Origin: Helianthus annuus
Taxonomy: Eukaryota; Streptophyta; Magnoliopsida; Asterales; Asteraceae
Direction: 5' to 3'
DNA length: 64,000 nt
Assembly: GCF_002127325.2 (NCBI RefSeq)
Contig: NC_035447.2
Span: forward strand, 26,117,762 to 26,181,761
Shown here: in pieces, positions 33,528 through 45,861 of the stretch
Numbering within the stretch: position 1 is the first letter of the stretch
Layout: every line of letters starts with the position of its first letter
Program-made: the position numbers and the translations under genes
The notes under the pieces: generated by a model
What the model saw: the letters and a program-made list of their open reading frames with translations, nothing else
Databases searched by the model: none
What the model was told of the DNA's origin: nothing

Positions 33528-36500
33528 CTCCCCCTTGACTATCCACATACCTTTAATACGCTTGGTGATGCTGCCTCGTTAAAAACCTTGCTAGGAAAAC
33601 CCAGTGGGACAAAACCTCAGCTAAAGGAAAAAGAGTGCAGCGCGTATTTTATCCTCCTGATACTTTTGGATCAGGTATGTTGCCTCATTAAAAACCTTAC
33701 TAAGAAAACTCAATGGGACAAAACTTAGTTAAGGGAAAAAGAGTACAACTTGAATAAGTCTCCCCCTCATTTTAACATGTGTCCTTTAAGTGACGTATGT
33801 CCATCTTCCTTGAAAGTCGAATAAAACATTTGTAGCGAATGATTTGTTGCTTGATCCCTTAATGTGCAATCCTTTATGTTGAGCAATGTTGTATAATCTT
33901 CTAACGAGACTTTAGGTGCCTCTTTCCAAAAATTATCATACGTCCACGCTTGTGTTTCGTTACATTCCTGCATCTACAAGACTAACCAAACTTGTTTTGA
34001 TGGGTTAGTAAAATATAATCAAATATCGTTTATACCTGAAATGTCTCTTTGAACTCATTACAATGTCTCTTCGCTTGACACAGGTTATATCATGACAATA
34101 AGCACAAGTGAAAGATATTATAACCATACATAGGTAGCAAAAGATATTAATGCACTTATGCATTTAACGATGGTACTTCCAGAATGAGAATCTCTACTTT
34201 GATAGGAGATGATAATAGACATTTCTTATAACAAATGACTTAACAACCTTTAACATACTTTAAGGTTCAACTATGTCCATACTAAATATCCAAACATCAT
34301 CTTCTAGATGTACTTAGGGGATTGGTAAAATATAATTACATATATACAGTGTTGTAAAAGTCGCTAGGCGGTCCCTAGTCGGCCGACTGGGGAGTTGGGA
34401 GTAATCGGAGTACTCGGGGAGTACGCGGACATGGTAAATATAAAGAAAATTAATTTTTATATATTATTTATGTGTTAAAATAAGCATAATTCATGTCAAC
34501 TGGGTATAATTTAAAATGAAACATGTTTAAAGTTCAAACATTCTGAATACAAGTCCGACTAGTCTGAGTACAAGGCCGAGTAGTCCGAGTACAAGGCCGA
34601 GTAGGCCGATTTTGACCGAGTTTGACCGATTACAAGTCAACAAACCACGTTAACCGCCTAGACCGACAAGGCCGGCTAGGCTCCGACTAGGCCGACTAGG
34701 CTCCGACTAGGCGCCGACTAGGACCGAGTACTCCCGAGGCCGACTAGTTGAGACCGCCTAGAAGGAAGTCGCCAAGGTGGAGGTCCGAGGACCGAGTACT
34801 CGCCGAGTACTCGGCCGAGGAATCCGACTTTTGCAACACTGCATATATACGCGAACTGCAGTTCGAGTAATAATTAGACCGTGCCAAGGTCATTCAAAAA
34901 TTCTCCCTCTAAAAGCTCGACAATTTCTCTCGATGATGCCTAGACATCATCACTGTAAACTGCGATTATAGTGAATTTTTAAAAGTAGAACGTCGATAAA
35001 ACATGGCTAATTTAATCAAACTTATATCCCTCTTTGTGCAAATATCTCGAGTTGTATAACACTCGATCTAACTATTTTAGTCCATACATATTCTATAAAC
35101 TTGATATAGTACGTTCTTGAGGTTTTGACATCATTAATGCTTCTAACATTATTAATCCATGAGGGAATTCTTTCCATCTTATCCAAATATGCATGTGCTT
35201 TCACTCTTAGAAGTTTTGCTATATAAACTTGCCCTTTTAACACATAGATATCGATATCATATGCAAAAATATCAAGAACACTTGCTTTTATCTCCAAAAT
35301 TCATATTGTACCATGTTTGTACACAGTGTACATTGAGATGCCATAATAACCAGGTACACATTTTCTATGTATGTTTTTTTTTTTTTGGAGCATTGATGCA
35401 CTATAATTACATCCATAAGGTGTTTCAATTAAACTCTTAAGCAAACAAATGCTTTAGGATACTCATGGGGAGTTCCAGTTATATTCAATTCAATAACATA
35501 TACAACATGTATATGTATTCAGATCTGAATTTATATAATAATCATAATATTCTCGAGAACTTATTTTATATGACTTAGTATCAAGTGATACATAACTTTC
35601 ATAAGACGCGTGTCAATTCTCTTTTATATATTACCAGACTAATAAGATATTGGAAAGTCAATGCATCCACCGCTGAAGAATACGTTTTCTCATAATCAAT
35701 CATAGGTATTTGTGAAAATTCTTGTGCCACCAATTTTGACTTATATCACTTAATTTGATTTTCACATGATTCGCGTAAAAGACACTTTTGTATCCCGCAT
35801 ATTTTACAACTTCAGTTGTATGGACTGTTGGTCCAGAAACTTTCCATTTCATTAGAGAACTAAACTCTGCCTTATTTGCGTCTTTCTATTTTGGCCAATC
35901 ATTTCTTAATATTCATTCATAGGCATATCTTAAATCTTGATCCTCATAATTTAATCATTTTAAGCGCTACAATATACACAAAAGTATAACGACGTCGATT
36001 TTTATTTCGATTAGATACAACTTAGCGAGATCTCTTTATTTTCAGGTACCTGAGGTTCTTCTTGAACCATCATATCAATTGTATCTTTAGAAGATCTTAT
36101 TACTATAACCTCGACTTGACCATCTTAATTACTTGCTCCAATTTTCGAGGAATTTTATTATTGGAATCACCTAGTCTACCACGCTTTAGGTGTGCAATAG
36201 ACTCATCACAAAAATATGTGGTTGTCCTCTTGGGACACAAATATAACTAGAGCATAAGCAGTTGATTATGTGACTTACTTAGTCACTCTATTTAGGTCAG
36301 TGAACTTGTCTGGTAATTTATTCTTTAATATTGGTAAATGAATTATACTTTAAAATTCTAGTTCATAGTTTATAGTTTGAGGATCAAGATGACATGATAA
36401 TTCATTTCACTTTTCACTTTTCAACTGCTTGTTATCTCCCCCTAATGTTAGGAACATTCATTCATTAAAGTGAAAACCAATTAGCCATAAACGAATTTCT

Positions 36501-39500
36501 TACTAATGGCTTTAAGTATTTAATCATAGAAGATTGTTTATACCTAACATATTCTCAAACTTTTTAGAAGTCCCATCTTTGTGCGATGTGGTGGATGAGT
36601 TTCAATATATGTCGCACAATGAAAAATCTTTGATGAGACATCTTTGGTTCCTGACCAAGAACCAACTGTATGGGGAGAACTATAACTTATTGGCTTGATG
36701 TGAATTGATGGTACTATATATAAAATTACATGTACCTAAATGAACTTTTGCTTCTCTCATGATCATTGGGCTTGTAACCAATAGTAGACGTTTAGTGATC
36801 ATGTCAACAATAACACTTATTCCAATGATCGTTAATAACTTGGGAATCAAATTTACTATTATCAAATAAATATACTAATCTAGATTAATATGCTTGCTAT
36901 CACATTAGCTAAGCCACAATCACACAAACTTCAGGTTCTGGATTTGATAACCATTTAGACGATGCATCGATTTAAAACACTAAATGGTATCATGTTGGGA
37001 TATGCATATCCTTTAATCGCTTCCAGAATATTCAGGTATACACACCCTCATTTATTTTGCAAATATATAATTTCCCTTGAGAGCAAACATTACATGCTAA
37101 TTATTATCTTGAAGAATCTTCTAGTTCTTCATTATGTTTCACATCATCATTGACTCGGTGTGGTCTAACCGGTCATGCCAACTAATTAAATAATTATAAT
37201 CCATAAACTCCTGGTTTATGATCGTATGTGTATTACTTGCTCGTATGTAATACAAAACATATGATACGAGAGAATATACTATAACTTCAAAGTTAAAACC
37301 ATCTCATTATGCAATCACTCCTTAGTTTGCCACTTTTTTTTGGTGGTCCATCTCATTAATAAAATGACCATCACTACAATTCTTATAGTCATTCTCATCA
37401 TTACAAGTTTCTCAATTAGGTCCATCATTACTTATACAATGATTAATATATAATCACATTCACTTTTGAGAATGGAGTAGAACCAAAACAAGGTTCATAG
37501 TTTTTCATTATTTACTCGGTCACATGAGTATAAAATCATTTCATTTTTTCATGACTCTTATAATGATATTGTTACTTTAGGAGCATATGTCTCAAGTGTG
37601 ACAAATGAAAAGAGTTTAATCGATATTTCCTTGTAAATAATGTTCTCTTTGCTTACCATCAATTGAGAACTAGATGAGTCATATAAAATTTATCAATCTT
37701 ATATCTTACGACCTTTATAACGATCATTGTATAGTCATCTCATTATTAACATGGTTGATCTCATTACATGAGCATCATAACAATTTTCTCAATTACCATG
37801 ATTACAAACTTTACACCAATTATTATATCATCACATTCAGTTCAAGGAATGGATTATAACCAAACAACTATCATGGTGAAATCATTACAATTTTCTTAGT
37901 TGTGTACATGATCTTCACCTTTATACTGGTCATTATATCATCACATTCACTTCATGGATTAGATTCACACAACTTTCACATGTGATTGTTTTAAAATTTA
38001 TATATTCTTTAATGATCTTGCTACTCCAGAATGGAAATTTTTTCTATTCAAACTTTTCTTATAAATAATCTTCTCATCACATGATATAAATTGAGAAGTG
38101 ATTATATGACCAAGTCATTTAGATTGATCAGTTTTAAAATCTTACAAGCTCCATAACTTTATAATAAACTTTATGGAGTCTCACACTTTGTGACTAAGCA
38201 TGCTCATAAGATTTCATGAAAATGATAACAAACAATAATTTTAATGCAATTGCTCTATTCAATATTGTCTATATGCATAAGCGATAACATATTAAATATA
38301 TTGTATAAAATCAAATTATACAATATACAATTGATAAGATGCCTTCTTATCAAGTATAATAAAAGACATATAATTAATTTGCCTCATGATTGAATATTAA
38401 AATATATCAAGAACACTATTAAAAAGGTTTATGTTAACATGTAAAGGTGATTAAATCACTTTATGTAACTATACTATAGAGCAAAATTCTCATTATATCT
38501 TAACAACTTATGATTCTTTCATTGTTTGCAAATAAGTTTTAAACTTTTCTATAATAAGAAATTTTATAAGGACAAATAATCTCAATGTCAACTTGAGAAA
38601 GTTCAAATATAAACACATATATGATATCATCCATAATATATCATAAAAGTTCCAAGTATAAACACATATATTCATATCTTATTATAATAATCACCTAATT
38701 TAGAGATAAAAACATATATTTCCACCCATTTATCATTCATCACATATTACAAAGTTGAATTAAGTAACTGATAGCATAATTTATTAGATATAAATTTCTT
38801 AGCCTTAACAAACGAGAACCAAAGTGATATGTGTTTCAGACCAACAATCAACTTAAGTGAATTCAAAATTGGGCTATCATTATATTATACTATCTTATAT
38901 TATGTATCAAATGATTGTATTAAATAATTGTCTATTAAGTAATGAATTAAAACCAATCAAATGACAAAGATATAATAGTTATGTATAACTAAAATTTGTT
39001 ACAACTTATCACATTCTATAGGTCGTTCAAAAAAAAAAATTAGTTTAAACCATCTTAGAGTGCAGTGTTTAAATAATGTGAATTAATTGCAATGTTTAAA
39101 TGATGTAAATTAATAGCACTACTGAATAGTGTAGCACATTTAAATCATAAATATTGTAGTCGGTTACCATCCACGACTTTCGTATCCCACCTCCAATTTC
39201 ATTGGTGGTTTATCAAAGCAATAGAAAAACTATTATGTGAAAAAAAATCCAAATCATGGGCTTAAACTGTGATTTATTCGTCCGATTAATGCACAAAACG
39301 ATATCAAGTTTCTTCACCAACTATTTATGAGATTCAAACAAAGTATGTCGTTAAACATTGTTTATGTTGATGTTGATAATAATATATAACAAAACGACAT
39401 TGAAACAAAACTTAAAAATCACAAGGTAATAAAATTGATTAATTACTAAATTAATTAATCCACGTGAACACACAATGGAAACCAACAAGTTACCACAATT

Positions 39501-39832
39501 TTGTCATCTAACTCAAAATAACGGACAAGTTATTACTTATTAACAAGATGAAATAAGACTGTTGTGTTGTCGGGCGTGTCAAATTTTCACCAGAAGTGTC
39601 AAAAATGGACTAGAGATTATATCAACATTTATAGAGATTAGATTGTTACCTGATTTAGCAATGGATATTAGATGGTTACTGATCGAGAAGGAGCACTCAG
39701 TAGCCACCATTCACACCAAGCATCCACACACTCGCTTCAATGGATGGCAAAACCAAATCAACATATAATTAACACGTGAACATTTACCGCCTATGTATGA
39801 CTCTTTGATTGAGCCCTTTGGTGCTGATAAAG
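33528..39832 (-). pseudogene. copia gag-pol remains
   Basis: The clearest relic is at 35651-35731 on minus: VAQEFSQIPMIDYEKTYSSA followed by VDALTF, the start of the Ty1/copia reverse transcriptase domain (family pattern QGFSQ..G.DY..T.SPV). Other segments on the same strand look like degraded integrase and RNase H but are too broken to place. There are many stops in all frames. At 37320-37980, phrases such as TATATCATCACATTCA and CTCATTAC recur as diverged internal repeats. The A+T richness fits long-term methylation decay. Confidence 0.75.
34347..34841. mobile_element. hAT-type MITE with perfect 8-bp target duplication
   Basis: TIRs are CAGTGTTGTAAAAGTCG and CGACTTTTGCAACACTG. Both flanks are CATATATA (34339-34346 and 34842-34849), an exact 8-bp duplication as made by hAT transposases. 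The interior is filled with GACTAGGC/CCGAGTA words and has no ORF. It inserted into the copia interior after that element was in place. Confidence 0.9.
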
Positions 39833-40062
39833 TGTTGTGAAACAACGGCCTACTAGCGACTAGTATATGAACTAGAGCACAAATATCAAAGGAACATATA
39901 GAGAAAGATAGAATAGAGAATTGTTATTCATTGAGATGTATACACCATATACAAATGCCACTATATATAGGCATATACATTAATACAAAAGAACTTAAAG
40001 AGATGGGAGTTATAGGAGTTGTGTATGTGGAAAGTCACCTTATAAATGATGCATTCATAACA
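39833..40062 (-). repeat. copia 5' LTR
   Basis: It is the 5' LTR of the minus-strand copia element. The adjoining plus sequence GGTGCTGATAAAG gives TTATCAGCACC on minus, a degenerate primer site. Confidence 0.85.
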
Positions 40063-40111
40063 TAATTAATTTGGGATTCTTTCAACAGTTTTAGAACTAT
40101 CTTGAGATCAC

Positions 40112-40983
40112 TTGCAAACCCTTAGTCTCAATTTCACTATATGGACCTTCATTCTTCATAAAAACTTATCATGGCCAACCTTGCTTTTCATCCTACTCAC
40201 AACCTTCCTCCTTATCTTACACCATGCACTCACAATTAATCAACCACTTTATAAAACTACCCTTAATGAGTTCTGGTCTACTATAAAACTAACCCATAAT
40301 GATAAAGGAAAGGTATTGGCTATCACAACAACTGTAGGAGAGAGACAAATTGTTGTCACCCCTGAGGTCCTATCATTAAAACTCCAAGTTGGAGATGTCG
40401 AGGGTGCTGAAAATTTTCTAAAACAGAGATGGATTTGGAGTTCATTGAACAAGGGTACTATGGTGAAACCAAATATGCCACATATAAGAAGAAAAATTGT
40501 GCTCATGTTCTTAAATATCTATTCCATACTCTCATGCAATGCTTCTTAGGTAAACATGGTTCTTCGAATGAGGTTCCATAGTCAACACAATTCTTTGTTG
40601 AATCAATTTTGACTGAATCTAAATTTAAACTTTCAAATCAACTTTTTAAAGAATTGGTTTCAAATGTCAACTCCATTACAAAATATTTGATGTATCCTAG
40701 ACTCATCATGGCAATTTTGAAACAAGAGCTACCTGATGAAGTCTACAAAAAAGGTGACATCCTTCTCATTAGATCTCTTTTGGCTCAAACATTTACAAGG
40801 ATGGGAAAGATAAAAAATGAGCCAAATTCAATTGAAGAAGAAGCTAAACATGCTCAAGGAATCAATTCTGCACAACCTGCAGTTGAGATACACTCACTTG
40901 AGTCCACTACTCTTGCTGACCAAGGGGAGAAACCCATCCCTGAGGAACCCACAACAAAAATCACCAAAATGAGAAAGAAGTCT
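40112..40983 (+). pseudogene. Gag-like protein of an Asteraceae-type retroelement, part 1
   Basis: Three pieces in two frames make one diverged protein. 40112-40449 contains TINQPLYKTTLNEFWSTIK and VVTPEVLSLKLQVGDVEGAE. A frame change near 40450 leads to YATYKKKNCAHVLKYLFHTL. A TAG near 40579 is followed by KFKLSNQLFKELV and YLMYPRLIMAILKQELPDEV. The order matches a gag-like protein that I recall from many Asteraceae retroelement annotations, with FW, YPRF and IL motifs; I have no search to confirm it. The last codons (MRKKS) reach the solo LTR insertion at 40984, and the frame resumes at 43838. Confidence 0.6.
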
Positions 40984-43832
40984 TGTAACACCCCGTGTTT
41001 TCGAATGCCAAATTCAAAGTCAAAGTCCAAGTCAACTTTGACTTCTTGACTGTAATTAGTCGATTTTGTGTTTTGTTTGTATTATGTGGAGTAAGTGTTA
41101 TCTAAATGAAAAGATCGAATGTTTAATCAATGCAACCGATTTACGACTGTGAATAACAGGAAGTAGCAATGCGATAAAGTTAATCAATCAAAAATCAAGT
41201 TAATCGAATCAATCAATCGAACTCGAGGCTCGAACTATGCGAAACTGGTGAGGTAATACTTACATGTGTGTGTGCCTTATGTGTTACTTGTGCATGTTTA
41301 CTTTATGTTTGTGTGGTATTCAATCGAATCAATCGAAACTCGAATCAAAACTCGAAAAGCAATCAAACTCAACGAAACCAACATCGAAACGCGACTTATA
41401 GATGATTGTATGTTAGATATAGTAGTTGGGACTGAAAGTAATTTGACTAGGAACTCTATCGTATTCGTATCCTCGTCTACCGAAATCGAAATATCGAAAA
41501 CCGTCGCGAAACACTCGAAAAGGGTTGCTGATTGAACATGAAGCATCCTGATCGAACAGGCCAGGCGATCGACTAGCACTTTCCTGGCCGATCGAGCATG
41601 CCATTCGATCGGAGATCCTGGCCGATCGGTTGACACTTTCCTCTTTTGGGGCCTATAAATAGCCCTGTCATTGTCACTCTTTCCACTTTTGGAAAGCTCT
41701 GACCGAACCAGCCTTGTTCTTCACCTTTTCTCAGATTTCTCTCAACTCCGGTAAGTTTTCACTCTAATTCTTGTACGTTTTTTATCATTACATGATTCTA
41801 CACCTTTCTATCTTTCAAAACTTGATTTCTAACCGTGAAATCACCAAGATCTAAGTGTTCTTGGGTGATGTCCTCATGGTGTTCTTGGAGAACATCATAC
41901 TTTGGCCTCATTCAACCGTGAATAGCTTAGATCTGACCGATTTCCACATAAACAAACTAAGATTTGTAAAGGTCTTAACATTTTCATGGTAAAAAGGATT
42001 GAAAGAAGGATTTCCAAATTTTCTTTCAACTCTTTTACACTCAAAGCCTTAAAATCGATAGAAACGGAGCTCGAACCGACTAACTAATCATTCTAATAGT
42101 CAAAGGGTTCAAGATTCGGATTCTATCTACGAGGTTCACCGATTTCGGGTTAAACACCAAACTACCGTTCCGAACAGTTCACCGGCCGGACTTGGGTGAT
42201 TCAACCAGTGGAGCAAGTAAGAACCCACGTCCTACGGTTTAACTCGTTGTCAAAATACCTTAAAATCATGACGAATAATCAAACAGCCAAGTGTTAGACG
42301 AAAGGCCGACCAGGTCAGAAATGCTGGCCGAACGGCTAGGCTGTTCGAACGAATAGCCCAGCCGATCGAACATACCAGCCGATCGGCCGGGCCAGCCAAT
42401 CGGCCGGGCCAGCCAATCGGCTAGCACATGGTTCCACACTTTTCAAATCTCATAAAGTATGCTATTGACGAAGTGATGTTCGATCGAATACGCTACTCGA
42501 TTGGTAAACACTACTTTTCGGATCATGAGATACTATGCTTCAACACTTAATCGATTTTGCAACTCGTTCGTAGTATGGAATGCCAGCCGATCGAACAGGC
42601 TGTTCGATCGAGTGACATTCTGCTGAGAACCACTTCTGAAGTTCCTAACCGATCGGTTAAGCCGGCCGATCGAACAGACCGTTCGATCGATCGCCCTGAA
42701 AGGTAAGAACACTTCAGTGTTCTCAAATGCTACAACAAAAACCTCAAAAGTTCAAACCATCAAACACAAACACATCTGAGGAAGAAACAATCCACTCGAA
42801 TGGACCAGCCGATCGAGCCTACCAGCCGATCGAACAGGACTGTTCAAACGGGCTTTCAAGCTGGTCGAACAACCCGTTCAATCGAACCTGCTGTTCGATC
42901 GACCAGGCTATTCGATCCATGTACACTTGTTGCATTTCCGCGTTACTCATTGTTGTGCTATCGAACTATTCAGGCTAATCCTACTCTCAGCGCTCCCTTC
43001 AATCCATAATCAATCACTGTGAGTATACTCGAACCCTTTTTGCTTTAGCACTTTTGGGTGTTACATACGTTACCTATCAAAATCACAATCGAACACACCA
43101 TTCAAACTATTTGAACGCTAACCGATTGCATGTATTACATGACTAAATGTATGCTTGTTGTTATGTTTACACGTGGAATGCTGTCTACCTGCCTTAGCAA
43201 TGTAGTACTATAGTTTGGACTCAGCACCCGTTCACACGGGGGTTGTTAAGGACAATTACTTGCATGGATTACGGTGGTAATCATGTATTGCGAACTGTCT
43301 CGGACAGTCAACCTGCAGTCGTTGGTATCGATAGGTCCATGTCGATAATTAACATGCATTATTTCCCTCTGTGTACGTGCTGGTCATGCGTAAACTATTC
43401 GAACTCTATATGCTATTATCAAACTTGTATGCTCACCATTACATTTTATGTATTGACTTTATTTTAACGTATGTGACAGGTGTTTAGGATATCTGCTTTC
43501 TAGGGAAGTGAAGCTAGAATAAGTCTCTAGAGGCCCCCAACAAATAGTTGTCTGTCAAGAACAAGCTGCTAGTGCATAGTTGTTTGTAGATCTTGTCAGT
43601 CTGGGTCTTTAGGGGCATTGAACAACATTTATGTTTAAATTGAATCTGAGTTGTCGGAACAGGATTAATTATTTGGATGTTATCTGTAATAACTTGTTAT
43701 TTATTCGGGATACGGTATGGGACGTATCATTTTAAACTGAATTTGTATTAATAGTTGTTGTGGAAACTTCTGGACAATCTGTTTCGCTTAGTGTCGCGCC
43801 CCGATGCTTCCGCCATTGGTTGGGGTGTGACA
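40984..43832 (+). mobile_element. Solo LTR (2849 bp), chromovirus-like
   Basis: TGTAACACCCC..GGGGTGTGACA is flanked by AGTCT at 40979-40983 and 43833-43837, an exact 5-bp duplication. No interior is present, so the element was lost by LTR-LTR recombination. It is the full-length relative of the LTRs at 6728-9461. Clusters of CCGATCGG/GTTCGATCGA words lie at 41570-41640, 42300-42430, 42590-42700 and 42800-42915. ORFs inside it (41266-41636, 42727-43009) are not genes. Confidence 0.92.
41653..41662 (+). promoter_or_regulatory. Solo LTR TATA box
   Basis: CTATAAATAG aligns with the box at 7396 in the related LTR. A motif cluster lies immediately upstream. Confidence 0.6.
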
Positions 43833-43837
43833 AGTCT

Positions 43838-45861
43838 TCAGCACAAAATACTTCTAAACTCTCTCACTCCAAATCCAAAGCCACCCCCTCAAAACGAACC
43901 AAAACGAAGACTACTCAGGAAGATGAGGTCCCTGAGAGTCTGGCTGTACACAAGATCAGTTGGAGATTGTGGTTACTTCTTCACCACAGTCTCTAGAACC
44001 TCTAACCAAACAAACGAGCCCTCCCATAGGAGACTCATGGAGGCAGTTCTTCCTTTATATCATGAAATTAGCAAATCTCAACCACAAATCATAGAGATGC
44101 AGCCACAAAATGAATTTTGGTACATAAGGAATCTAGCACTCACCCACATGAGGAAGAGGGCTATTCCACTCACATCCTGATGTGGAGATTGCAGTGGTGG
44201 CTTCCACTATTCTTGCAAAACCCATACGTTTACAAGAAGGCAGTGGAAACATCCTTAAGACCACCCTGTAGGTAACAACAACTGAACTTCTCCATGCCTC
44301 TAAGGTATTGGAAGAAGATACCACTGTCCACGGTACCAAGAAAAGGGGGTATCAAGAAGTGTCTTTATTTCTGAAAGGCCACAAACACCAACAAATATAA
44401 CCACCTCTGGTTGGGGGGGGGGCAGATGAGTCCATTAATTTGGATGATGCCCAAAATCAACATTTCAATGAATTGACGAAATAGCTGGGAGCCGCGGTAT
44501 CCAAACTCAAGGAGTTGGTCACCAAAATGCCCCAAGCTAAAGTCCAGCTAAAACCAGAATATACCCAAAAGTTGGCCTCCTCACAAAAGGATATTACTTA
44601 TATATTATAGAGCCTCACTTCACAACAGCCACCAGCCACAGAAAGCCAAACCGCTAGTGAGGTTAAAGCCACCTCATCATTTCCAGGAGGGCAGCTCTAC
44701 AGTGCCTTCAAAAACATCATTGAGCATATGTTCCAATCATACCTTAACTAATTTGATGCCAAAGTGTTTAGAACTTATGCCCCCCGAACCCTGGTCACAT
44801 CATTTTATGCACATACATGAAATTGTTGATGCCAAAAAGTGGGAGAAAGATAGTACACCTGACATGATTGAAGTAGGGGAAACATCTGCTAATAAAAGAG
44901 CTGATGAGGCAAGGGTATTGGCAATGGTTAAGAAGCAGAAATGGATATATCTTGGTGATATTGATCATGAAGAAAGAAGCGCTAAACTTAAAACAGATCA
45001 AACAGGGCTAAGTGTTACTCAGGTTAAAGCCGAGATTTTAAAACAAAGAATTGAGGAAAAGCTGCAAGGCAAGATGTCAACATAAACAGGACAGTCAAAA
45101 TTGACATGAGACCACTAGAAGTCATCAACAAGGTCAAGACTTTTGCAAAGCTTGATGCCAATAAAAAACAAGTACCTCCTCAAGCTCAACCAGTAGTTTC
45201 TATTAGTTTCTATTGCCTAAGGACAAACAACTGGAGTTAAGGCTCAAACACTAGTCCAAATAGCTGGACCAGGCAAAACCGCTAGTTCTCAACCACCAAT
45301 AACTAGATTTTCAATACCAAAAGCACAGCCTGGTACAAAACCAATTGTTGCTAAAACTACTCGTAAACTATCTAGTACTAAACCAATAGCTTCCTCAAAA
45401 CTAGTAGTTCAAGGCAAACTAGAAGTTCTTGAGAAGTCAACAACTCAATCTTCAAGGAAAAGGAAGCTAGTTCTACAGGATGATCTAGAAGATTCACCAA
45501 CACCTGCTCCAACATCAGCATCAACTGCAAAAACCACTGAAGATGTGTCTACAACAGTTTTTACTTAGAAATTTGTAGAAAAATCTCCTCTCTCTCTCTC
45601 TCTCTAAACTTCATTAAGTCACTTTAAAAGCTAGAACCATTGATAATTGACAACAAACTTAATTATGAGGAGAACTCAAAGAAAATGGAAGAGGAAGCTG
45701 TCAAAGAATTCACAACAAATCAAGGTATGATGACTTACAGAAAGGCCCAATACATCATGGATAGGAGGATGAGAGAGATCAAGAATTATGAACAATAAAT
45801 GTATCAAGAATCCTAGAGACTCTCTCAAATACCTCCATTCAAAAATCCCTATGTTGCTAAC
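43838..45861 (+). pseudogene. Gag-like retroelement coding remains, part 2
   Basis: The frame of the upstream piece continues here after removing the solo LTR and one AGTCT: SAQNTSKLSHSKSK then ATPSKRTKTKTTQEDE, a Lys/Ser/Thr-rich linker. Farther on the sequence is broken into frames. The longest open piece is 44657-45085 (142 codons), with VLAMVKKQKWIYLGDI and an acidic, Lys-rich end. The Pro/Ala/Thr-rich stretch 45190-45550 is also coding-like but contains stops. A short (CT)n run sits near 45590-45606. The segment ends at the CTAAC target site of the chromovirus insertion. The function is unknown. Confidence 0.5.

Larger units (their letters stand above)
33298..40062 (-). mobile_element. 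Decayed Ty1/copia retrotransposon
   Basis: Near-identical 230-bp LTRs (TGTTGTGAAAC..CATAACA on plus) lie at 33298-33527 and 39833-40062. Inside the left LTR the plus strand reads CTCCCCCTTGAC, the complement of a polypurine tract, so the element points left. Its RT signature is visible on the minus strand. The interior is strongly AT-biased, has no long ORF and carries a later hAT MITE. The flanks (GCTTT and TAATT) do not match as a target duplication, so one border has changed or the copies recombined. Confidence 0.85.
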
